NCBI GenBank assembly: GCA_900770445.1
Contig: CAAGKO010000029.1
Span: forward strand, 1-10,797
DNA length: 10,797 nt
Source of the DNA: an uncultured Oribacterium sp.
GTDB lineage: Bacteria > Bacillota > Clostridia > Lachnospirales > Lachnospiraceae
Direction of reading: 5' to 3'
The notes under the pieces were generated by a model that was given only the letters and a program-made list of their open reading frames with translations, was not told the origin of the DNA and ran no database searches. Made by a program: the position numbers and the translations under genes. Positions 1 to 5,474 of the stretch are shown here, one piece after another; within the stretch, counting starts at the first letter, position 1; each line of letters opens with the position of its first letter.

Positions 1-10
1 ATGGGTACAG

Positions 11-91
11 CCCCTCAAACCAAACCCTCAAACTGGCCCCTCAAGTTAGCCCCTCAAACCAAACCCTCAAAAACGCAGCCCCTCAATAAGT
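11..91. repeat. Degenerate 13-bp tandem repeat (minisatellite)
   Basis: Six copies of a unit close to CCCCTCAAACCAA start at 11, 24, 37, 50, 63 and 79; the last is displaced by a 3-base insertion. The core (C/A)CCCTCAA is kept in every copy and the last five bases vary. Because units 1-2 and 4-5 share an order, 9-32 and 48-71 form a perfect 24-base direct repeat. The period is not a multiple of three and the repeat lies just before a terminator, so I read it as non-coding. The open frame from position 1 across it is taken as chance. Confidence 0.85.
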
Positions 92-111
92 TTGGAGACC
101 CATTTGAAGTC

Positions 112-144
112 AGCCGGGGCATCTGCCTCGGCTGTTTCCTTTTT
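112..144 (+). terminator. Rho-independent terminator of an upstream gene
   Basis: AGCCGGGGC (112-120) pairs with GCCTCGGCT (125-133), giving a 9-bp stem with one G-U pair around the tetraloop ATCT. The run GTTTCCTTTTT (134-144) follows. The U tract is on the plus-strand side only, so it should end transcription of a plus-strand gene lying left of the window. Confidence 0.75.
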
Positions 145-239
145 CGAGGAAGCAAAAAAAGATGTATAAATATGATTCCATTTCGGAATGAAGCATGCGG
201 AGAAAAGGTCATTTCCTTTCGGCTGTGCAGGATGATAGG

Positions 240-353
240 ATGGAGATATCAGAAGAGGGCGTAGACATTGCCCGTGAGAAAGTGAGGCGCGCGGCGAGAG
301 CGGGGCGCGCGGCGAGAGCGGGGCGCGCGGTCAGACTGCACACAGGAGGATGA
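240..353 (+). CDS. Possible Arg/Ala-rich leader peptide upstream of the VOC gene
   Basis: An ATG at 240 has AGGA (229-232) 7 bases upstream and opens 37 codons to a TGA at 351-353. An in-frame ATG at 195 would make 52 codons but has a poor ribosome site. The peptide begins MEISEEGVDIAREKVRRAA and then carries the in-frame repeat ARAGRA twice, encoded by the 18-bp tandem repeat. Its stop lies 3 bases before the VOC ATG, and the VOC ribosome site falls inside its last codons, so any translation would be coupled to that gene. I recognise no family. It may simply be a repeat-bearing 5' untranslated region, so coding status is doubtful. Confidence 0.2.
   Translation: MEISEEGVDIAREKVRRAARAGRAARAGRAVRLHTGG
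286..330. repeat. 18-bp GC-rich tandem repeat, 2.5 copies
   Basis: The unit GGCGCGCGGCGAGAGCGG occupies 286-303 and is repeated without a mismatch at 304-321; GGCGCGCGG follows as a half copy at 322-330. The length equals six codons, so changes in copy number would keep frame in the small ORF above. It sits 14 bases before the ribosome site of the VOC gene, where copy number could alter leader structure. Confidence 0.9.
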
Positions 354-356
354 ACC

Positions 357-764
357 ATGGCGGTTAAATTTGAGTTTGGACATGTTGGTATCAACGCACA
401 GAGCCCGGAGGAGGGTGAGAAGATGAAGCGCTTTTTCACCGAGGTGATGGGCTACCAGAATTATCGTGAGATTCCAGCGTCCTATTTCACAGAGGATAAT
501 AAGATGGAGCTTATGAAGAAGATGGGCAAGGGCTCAATGGGGCACCTCGGCTTCTTCGTCGATGATATGCCGGAGGCGATCCGCTACCTCGAGGGGCTCG
601 GCTATGCGATGGATTATGAGCACGCACGTTATGAGGAGGATGGAAAGACCATCAAGCTCATCTTCCTCCAGGACGAGATCAACGGTTTCCGCATCCACAT
701 CACCGTGAAGAAGGCACCGTTCTATGTGGAGAACAACGCAGAAGCGCTGCCGGTGGTTTCGTAA
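357..764 (+). CDS. VOC-superfamily (glyoxalase/dioxygenase fold) protein
   Basis: A 135-residue single-domain vicinal-oxygen-chelate protein, likely cytoplasmic and metal-dependent. AGGAGG at 344-349, 7 bases before the ATG, fixes the start. The two half-folds are visible: FGHVGIN (residues 7-13) opens the first and MGHLGFFVDD (61-70) the second, which ends DEINGFRIHI (106-115). Probable metal ligands by position are His9, Glu51, His63 and His114. The second half, with its A-x-Y-x-x-DGK-x-IK-x-IFL-x-DEI-x-GF pattern, resembles from memory the VOC domain fused to the C-terminus of some clostridial KDPG/KHG aldolases, so a role in sugar-acid or keto-acid metabolism is possible. The exact reaction cannot be named. 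It converges on the regulator gene with 13 bases between stop codons and no terminator between them. Confidence 0.85.
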   Translation: MAVKFEFGHVGINAQSPEEGEKMKRFFTEVMGYQNYREIPASYFTEDNKMELMKKMGKGSMGHLGFFVDDMPEAIRYLEGLGYAMDYEHARYEEDGKTIKLIFLQDEINGFRIHITVKKAPFYVENNAEALPVVS

Positions 765-777
765 TATAAAAAATCTG

Positions 778-1656
778 TTATGGCATAGGAGAGAAATGCT
801 GCTCGGCGTCCTTCCGTATTTCATCGATGAAGAGCTTCACCTGCGGGAGCTCGTAGTAGTCGTGTTTATAGAGGACGTAGGTCTTCCGGGTGATGCGGGT
901 GCCGTCCTGCAGGACGAGGGGTGTACGGATGCCGTCGAAGCCGTCGAGGCAGATCTCCGGGAGGATGGCCCAGCCGATGCCGCTTTTCACCATCGCGAGG
1001 CAGGTGGAGATGTCGTTGATGTGGAGACTCGAGTGGGACTTCTCGATGTGCTGTTCGACGCGCCAGAGGCGGGCACTCTCTTCAAAAGCGGGGTCGGAGT
1101 GGCGCTGGATGCTCGGCAGCTCGTTGAGCGGTCTGTGCGCGTTTTCACGGGACACCACGAGGCAGACCGGTTCTTCAGAAAGGAGATATGCGCCTTCATC
1201 CCAGCGGAACTCACCGCGGACGATGGCGATGTTCAGCTCGTTGTTCGATAGCTTTCGGTAGAGATTCGTCGACTGGTCGGTGCGGACATCGACATCGACC
1301 GCCGGGTACTTCTCCATATAGTGCTTTAGTACAGCCGGAAGCCGGTATCGGGCATAGTTCACCGATACACCTAGGCGGAGTGTACCGGCGATGGTACCTT
1401 CCGCGGACTGGGTGAAGTTCCGGATACGGTCCAGGGTTTCCTGGATATGATTGAAATCGGGCAGGATCTTCTCTGCCGCAGGCGTCGGAAGGACGCCTTT
1501 TTTCGTACGGATAAACAGCTGGCAGCCGAGCTCCTCCTCCATTTTCTGGATGCGCTTCGTAAGCGAAGACTGCGTCGTATAGAGCTTCTCCGAGGATTTC
1601 GTGATATTTCCGGTTTTGACGAGCGAACGGAAGATTTCGATATCTTTTTCGTCCAT
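778..1656 (-). CDS. LysR-family transcriptional regulator of the divergent operon
   Basis: A 292-residue LTTR of normal length. The N-terminal winged helix-turn-helix covers about residues 1-60, with GNITKSSEKLYTTQSSLTKRI (17-37) as its recognition region. A linker helix follows to about 90, then a periplasmic-binding-like effector domain beginning GTLRLGVS (91-98) and including MVKSGIGWAILPE. The ATG at 1654-1656 has AAAGG (complement of 1663-1667) upstream at suitable spacing. It is transcribed away from the isomerase-carrier-lactonase-hydratase operon, the usual layout for an LTTR acting on its neighbour. Its counterpart by position is E. coli ybhD; orthology is inferred from context and not from an alignment. 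The co-inducer is probably the pathway substrate or an intermediate. Confidence 0.93.
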   Translation of the reverse strand: MDEKDIEIFRSLVKTGNITKSSEKLYTTQSSLTKRIQKMEEELGCQLFIRTKKGVLPTPAAEKILPDFNHIQETLDRIRNFTQSAEGTIAGTLRLGVSVNYARYRLPAVLKHYMEKYPAVDVDVRTDQSTNLYRKLSNNELNIAIVRGEFRWDEGAYLLSEEPVCLVVSRENAHRPLNELPSIQRHSDPAFEESARLWRVEQHIEKSHSSLHINDISTCLAMVKSGIGWAILPEICLDGFDGIRTPLVLQDGTRITRKTYVLYKHDYYELPQVKLFIDEIRKDAEQHFSPMP

Positions 1657-1671
1657 AATGCACCTTTCAAT

Positions 1672-1686
1672 ATTCCAAATGTGAAT
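1672..1686. promoter_or_regulatory. Candidate LysR operator (T-N11-A palindrome)
   Basis: ATTC (1672-1675) and GAAT (1683-1686) form a perfect interrupted palindrome with 7 bases between, matching the LTTR T-N11-A box (T1673, A1685). It lies 16 bases before the regulator start codon. A second inverted pair, TTTGAT (1691-1696) and ATCAAA (1724-1729), brackets both promoters, with centres about 33 bases apart (about three helical turns), which suits two bound dimers. Confidence 0.5.
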
Positions 1687-1699
1687 CGAGTTTGATGAA

Positions 1700-1728
1700 A
1701 TTATACAATTTTACAGAATGTTTATCAA
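1700..1728 (-). promoter_or_regulatory. Promoter of the LysR gene
   Basis: Read on the minus strand, TTGATA (1728-1723) and TATAAT (1705-1700) are separated by exactly 17 bases: a 5/6 -35 box and a perfect -10 box. Transcription should start near 1693, giving a leader of about 37 bases. The T-N11-A box then lies just downstream of the start, a position suited to autorepression. Confidence 0.7.
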
Positions 1729-1738
1729 ATAGTAATCT
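1710..1738 (+). promoter_or_regulatory. Probable promoter of the four-gene operon
   Basis: TTTACA (1710-1715, 5/6 of the -35 consensus) is followed after 17 bases by TAATCT (1733-1738), a weak -10. A weak -10 fits a promoter needing an LTTR activator. It overlaps the divergent regulator promoter face to face, so the two would compete for polymerase. A start near 1745 leaves a GC-rich leader of about 140 bases before the first gene, in which I found only a 6-bp pairing (1770-1775 with 1814-1819). Confidence 0.45.
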
Positions 1739-1884
1739 ATCCTTAGAAAAGCGGAGTGAGAGAGGTGCACGACTCGGAAGCAGACCCTGTGCCATCGAGA
1801 TCGGCATACGTCGGAGTCGAGAGAGCTGCGCAGCCCGGAGGCCCGCAATCAGACAATCGTTATCGTGAAAATGGAGGAAGAAAA

Positions 1885-3018
1885 ATGTCAGAATTTGATC
1901 AGAAGCAGCGAAAGTTCCCATGTGTGTACATGAGAGGTGGTACCTCAAAGGCAGTCTTTTTTCATGCGGAGGATCTCCCGAAGGATGAGAATGAGTGGCC
2001 GGAGATCTTCATGAAGGTCATGGGTACACCGGATGTAAAGCAGATCGACGGTATGGGCGGCACCGTTTCCTCAACCTCGAAGATCGCCGTGATTAAGAAA
2101 TCTGATCGTCCGGGTGTAGATGTGGATTATACCTTCCGTCAGGTGGATATCAAGATCCCGAGAGTCGATGGTTCGGCAAACTGTGGAAACATCTCCTCTG
2201 CCGTCGGACCATATGCCATCGATGAGGGACTCGTCGAGGCGGTCGAGCCGATCACCGTGGTTCGTGTATACAACACCAACACCGATAAGGTCATCGAGGA
2301 GCATGTACGCGTAAAGGATGGTCATGCCTGCATGTATGGCGATGAGGTGATCCAGGGTGTACCAGGCAGCGGCTCCCGTATCGATATGTATTTCGAGGAT
2401 CCGTCCGGCTCCCGTACCGGTAAGCTCTTCCCAACCGGCCAGAAGCAGGAGGTCTTCGACGTTCCGGGCTATGGCCCTGCGACTGTTACTGTCATGGACT
2501 GCTCGAATCCGGTTGTCTTCATCAAGGCTTCGGATCTCGGCATCCAGGGTACCGAGCTGACCGAGCTCAATAACAACCAGGAGGTCATGGAGCACATCGA
2601 GCGTATCCGTGGCATGGCAGCACAGAAGATCGGCTTCGTTGAGGATTATATGGAGGCCCGTACGAAGGCGACCTCTGCGCCGAAGGTATCGATCGTGAGC
2701 GCACCGCAGGATTATGTAAACATGGATGGTAAGACCGTTTCGGCCGATGCGATGGATCTCTGCGTACGTGCGATCTCCGTCGGCATGCTACATAAGGCAT
2801 ATCCGATGACCGTTGCCGTCGCGAGCGGCGCTGCAGCGAAGATTCCGGGAACCATCGTGTCCGAGCTCGTGCGTCCGGTAGAGGGCGACATCATTCGCCT
2901 CGGCCACTCCTCCGGTGTCACCGAAGTCGATATGAAGATGGATGGTGAGACCGTACTGAAGGGCGGCGTAACGAGAACGGCACGTCGTATCATGGACGGA
3001 TATGTATATATCCGCTGA
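1885..3018 (+). CDS. PrpF/4-oxalomesaconate tautomerase-family isomerase (YbhH-like)
   Basis: A 377-residue cytoplasmic enzyme of the PrpF family (diaminopimelate-epimerase fold). Characterised members shift a double bond or isomerise unsaturated di/tricarboxylates, such as 2-methylaconitate isomerase and 4-oxalomesaconate tautomerase. Signatures: PCVYMRGGTSKAVFF (12-26), DGMGGTVSSTSK with Lys66, and RVDGSANCGNISSAVGPYA with Cys100. Lys66 and Cys100 fit the active-site Lys/Cys pair of PrpF. The frame is open upstream, but the ATG at 1885 follows GGAGGA (1873-1878) and begins the family homology. It is the first gene of the operon and the positional match of E. coli ybhH. The family assignment is firm; the substrate is unknown. 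Confidence 0.92.
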   Translation: MSEFDQKQRKFPCVYMRGGTSKAVFFHAEDLPKDENEWPEIFMKVMGTPDVKQIDGMGGTVSSTSKIAVIKKSDRPGVDVDYTFRQVDIKIPRVDGSANCGNISSAVGPYAIDEGLVEAVEPITVVRVYNTNTDKVIEEHVRVKDGHACMYGDEVIQGVPGSGSRIDMYFEDPSGSRTGKLFPTGQKQEVFDVPGYGPATVTVMDCSNPVVFIKASDLGIQGTELTELNNNQEVMEHIERIRGMAAQKIGFVEDYMEARTKATSAPKVSIVSAPQDYVNMDGKTVSADAMDLCVRAISVGMLHKAYPMTVAVASGAAAKIPGTIVSELVRPVEGDIIRLGHSSGVTEVDMKMDGETVLKGGVTRTARRIMDGYVYIR

Positions 3019-3063
3019 TGGGATTCAAAAACTGAATAGAGAGATCCATAGGAGGATATGAGT

Positions 3064-4317
3064 ATGACTTTACAGATTCTGGCACTTGCCTGCCTGATCG
3101 GCGCGATCGTACTGGGCTTTGTCCGTAAGATGAATGTCGGACTGGTCTGCATGGGCCTGTCACTGATTCTGGGCACCATCGGCGGCGTGACGACGAAGGA
3201 AATCTACGCCGGTTTTCCGGGAAAGCTCTTTGCAACACTGCTCGGAACGATGCTGTTCTTCAGCCTGTTACAAGATAATGGCACACTGGAAAAGGTATCT
3301 CAGAAGATGACGTCCCTTTGCGGCAAGAACACCTTCCTGGTGCCAATCATCATCTATGTGGTGAGCTTCATCCTTTCGGCTGCCGGTCCGGGTGCCATCA
3401 GCGTACAGACCGTCATGGTACTGTTCGCTGTACCGCTGGCGATTCATATGAACCTGAACCCGATTCTCATGGGCGCGATGGCGATCCTTGGTGCCGTGGG
3501 AGGTACCGCTTCCCCGATCGCATTGACCGGTATCATCGTCGGCGACCTGCTGACAGAGATGAACATCACAGGTCAGGGCATGAAGATTTTCCTCGGTGTG
3601 AGCGTGGCGAACCTCGCCTGCGCGATCGTAACCTACATCGTATTCAAGGGCTGGAAGGTCAACGGCAGCGTAACCCACGATGAGAAGACGAAGGTCAGCT
3701 TCGACGGAAAGCAGAAGCTCGGTCTCGTGCTGATGCTCATCATGTTTGTCACCGTGATCGGCTTCGGCTATGATGTCGGCCTCGTGTGCATGACCCTTTC
3801 GATGATCCTTATCCTCGCGAAGGCAGCGGACGAAAAGAAGGCCATCAAGTCGCTTCCATGGAACACGCTGATTCTCCTCGCCGGTGTCAACATGCTGATG
3901 ACGATTACGAAGGCGATGGGCGGTATCGACCTGCTGTCCAGCATCCTGGCATCCTTCATGAACAGGCATACGGCAGCACCGCTCATGGGCCTGACCGGCG
4001 GCATCATGTCGTGGTTCTCAAGTGCAAACGGTGTGGTTTTCCCGACATTGATCCCGACCGTACCGGACGTAGCCGCACAGGTGGGTGGCGCGTCTGTGTT
4101 ACAGATGGTTATCGCGATCGTCTGCTCGGCGACCGTCGCCGGACTCAGTCCAATGTCGACGGGCGGATCGCTGGTGATGGCATCCTATGCACAGGAGACG
4201 AACGCAGAGGAGAAGGAGCAGTCGAAGATCTTCGGACAGCTCTTCGGCTTATCCGGCACCTGTGTACTGGTGGTATTTATCTTGACATTACTCGGATTAC
4301 TGAAGTTCCTGGGCTGA
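3064..4317 (+). CDS. MatC-like dicarboxylate carrier (ion-transporter superfamily)
   Basis: An inner-membrane carrier of 417 residues with about 10-12 hydrophobic segments. The N-terminus (LALACLIGAIVLGFVRKMNVGL, split here as LALACLIGAIVL then GFVRKMNVGL) and GFPGKLFATLLGTMLFF (50-66) followed by NGTLE match what I know of the MatC N-terminal domain. Two internal re-entrant-like stretches, GPGAISVQT in the first half and FSSANGVVFPTLIPT in the second, suggest the inverted-repeat architecture of this superfamily. GGAGG at 3051-3055 is only 2 bases from an ATG at 3058 but 8 from the ATG at 3064, so I prefer the latter. It probably imports the di- or tricarboxylate processed by its neighbours. 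E. coli YbhI fills this slot but, as I recall, belongs to the DASS/CitT branch. Confidence 0.85.
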   Translation: MTLQILALACLIGAIVLGFVRKMNVGLVCMGLSLILGTIGGVTTKEIYAGFPGKLFATLLGTMLFFSLLQDNGTLEKVSQKMTSLCGKNTFLVPIIIYVVSFILSAAGPGAISVQTVMVLFAVPLAIHMNLNPILMGAMAILGAVGGTASPIALTGIIVGDLLTEMNITGQGMKIFLGVSVANLACAIVTYIVFKGWKVNGSVTHDEKTKVSFDGKQKLGLVLMLIMFVTVIGFGYDVGLVCMTLSMILILAKAADEKKAIKSLPWNTLILLAGVNMLMTITKAMGGIDLLSSILASFMNRHTAAPLMGLTGGIMSWFSSANGVVFPTLIPTVPDVAAQVGGASVLQMVIAIVCSATVAGLSPMSTGGSLVMASYAQETNAEEKEQSKIFGQLFGLSGTCVLVVFILTLLGLLKFLG

Positions 4318-4348
4318 TGCCGGGTACGGATAGTCTGTAATGTATAGA

Positions 4349-4390
4349 GATCGTGCCGGATGGCCCCCGCCTGCAGTTCCGGCTACGATC
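4349..4390 (+). other. Strong intercistronic hairpin without U tract
   Basis: GATCGTGCCGGA (4349-4360) pairs over all 12 bases with TCCGGC (4378-4383) and ACGATC (4385-4390), with T4384 bulged and a 17-base loop. No T run follows; the ribosome site AAGGAG of the lactonase begins 6 bases later (4397). It could be an mRNA processing or stability element, or a translation control for the two downstream genes. Confidence 0.6.
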
Positions 4391-4408
4391 GCTGTGAAGG
4401 AGAATGTG

Positions 4409-5458
4409 ATGATAGCATATATCGGTTGTCGAACGACAAAAGAAAGAAAGGCCCGCGGTAAGGGCATCAGTGTATATAAGGTAGAGGATGGCCAGTGGAC
4501 ACTTCTGCAGATCGCAGAGAATCTGGTGAATCCGTCCTACCTCTGCATGAATCAGGCGCAGGATCGTCTGTATGCGATTCATGGTGATTTCAGCGAGGTG
4601 AGCGCCTTCCGCGTCGAAGCGGACGGAACGCTTCGCTACCTCAATACGGTCGGAACGCATGGCACCAATCCGGTGCATCTCGTACTGGATGCGAGCGGTC
4701 GCTGGCTCTTCGTAGCGAATCTGCAGACCGGTGCGGTTTCCCTCATCCCGGTGAAGGAGGATGGTTCCCTGGATCGGATCAAGGAGCTCTACTTCATCAG
4801 CGGAAACGGCGGCCCTGGCTACATTTCCCACCCGCATCAGGTCAGCCTCGACCATAGCGGAAAGTGGCTCCTCGTGCCAACACAGGGACGACTGCAGGGA
4901 CTCGGCAAGGTGACCGTATTTGCGGTGGATTCCGAGCACGGTGAGCTGAAGGAGCACTCCGTGATGCTGGCACGTACCGGTGCAGAGCCGCGCCACATCG
5001 TGTTCCATCCGAACAATCGCTTCGCCTACCTCGTAAATGAGAAGGACAGTACCGTGACGTACTACACCTTCGATGATGAGAAGGGAGAGCTTACGCCGAA
5101 GCAGATTCTGACGAGCCTGCCATCCGACTTCTTTGGAGATGGATGGGCGAGCGCGATCGACATCGCGAAGGACGGAAAGGCGCTGTACCTGTCGAACCGG
5201 AAGCATGATTCCGTGACGGTCTACAGCATTGACCAGAGCACAGGGTATCTGAGCTATGTTCAGAATATCGCGACTCGTGGTCAGCAGCCACGCTTCATCA
5301 CGGTCACCCCGGATAATCGTCAGCTGATCGCAGCCAATGAGCTTTCGGATACGCTGACCGTGTTCGAGATCGATGAAGAGAGCGGAAAGCTTCAGGATAC
5401 AGGAAAGCAGATCGCGACCGAAAGTCCGGTATGCGTTGTATTTAAGACAGATATCTAA
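4409..5458 (+). CDS. Lactonase-family beta-propeller protein (YbhE/Pgl family)
   Basis: A 349-residue seven-bladed propeller of the lactonase/6-phosphogluconolactonase (YbhE-type) family, normal in length. It has no signal peptide, so it should be cytoplasmic. Family motifs: HPHQV (141-145), GAEPRHIVFHPNNRFAYLVNE (191-211) and QPRFITVTPDNRQLIAANE (293-311), each ending a blade. AAGGAG (4397-4402) lies 6 bases before ATG 4409; GTG at 4406 is less likely, and the earlier in-frame ATG at 4340 would run through the hairpin. It is separated from the carrier gene by 91 bases and from the hydratase gene by 16. Members hydrolyse 6-phosphogluconolactone or other lactones. Its place among polycarboxylate genes suggests a lactone of a hydroxy-polycarboxylate instead, but true Pgl activity cannot be excluded. 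Confidence 0.88.
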   Translation: MIAYIGCRTTKERKARGKGISVYKVEDGQWTLLQIAENLVNPSYLCMNQAQDRLYAIHGDFSEVSAFRVEADGTLRYLNTVGTHGTNPVHLVLDASGRWLFVANLQTGAVSLIPVKEDGSLDRIKELYFISGNGGPGYISHPHQVSLDHSGKWLLVPTQGRLQGLGKVTVFAVDSEHGELKEHSVMLARTGAEPRHIVFHPNNRFAYLVNEKDSTVTYYTFDDEKGELTPKQILTSLPSDFFGDGWASAIDIAKDGKALYLSNRKHDSVTVYSIDQSTGYLSYVQNIATRGQQPRFITVTPDNRQLIAANELSDTLTVFEIDEESGKLQDTGKQIATESPVCVVFKTDI

Positions 5459-5474
5459 GGAAAAGGAGAGAAAA

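Noticed and set aside
161..171. TATAAATAT as a -10 box for the VOC gene
   Set aside because: The hexamer is good, but no -35 box is present at 16-18 bases upstream, so I did not call a promoter.
1..264. Open frame of 87 codons from position 1
   Set aside because: It runs through the 13-bp repeat and the terminator hairpin; the product is low-complexity and then unlike any protein, and no ribosome site is visible.
1756..1884. N-terminal extension of the PrpF-like protein
   Set aside because: The frame is open, but family homology begins just after ATG 1885, which has a strong ribosome site; the upstream stretch reads like untranslated leader.
3058..3063. Carrier start at the first ATG
   Set aside because: Only 2 bases separate GGAGG from this ATG; the ATG at 3064 has the normal 8-base spacing. 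The difference is two residues and not certain.
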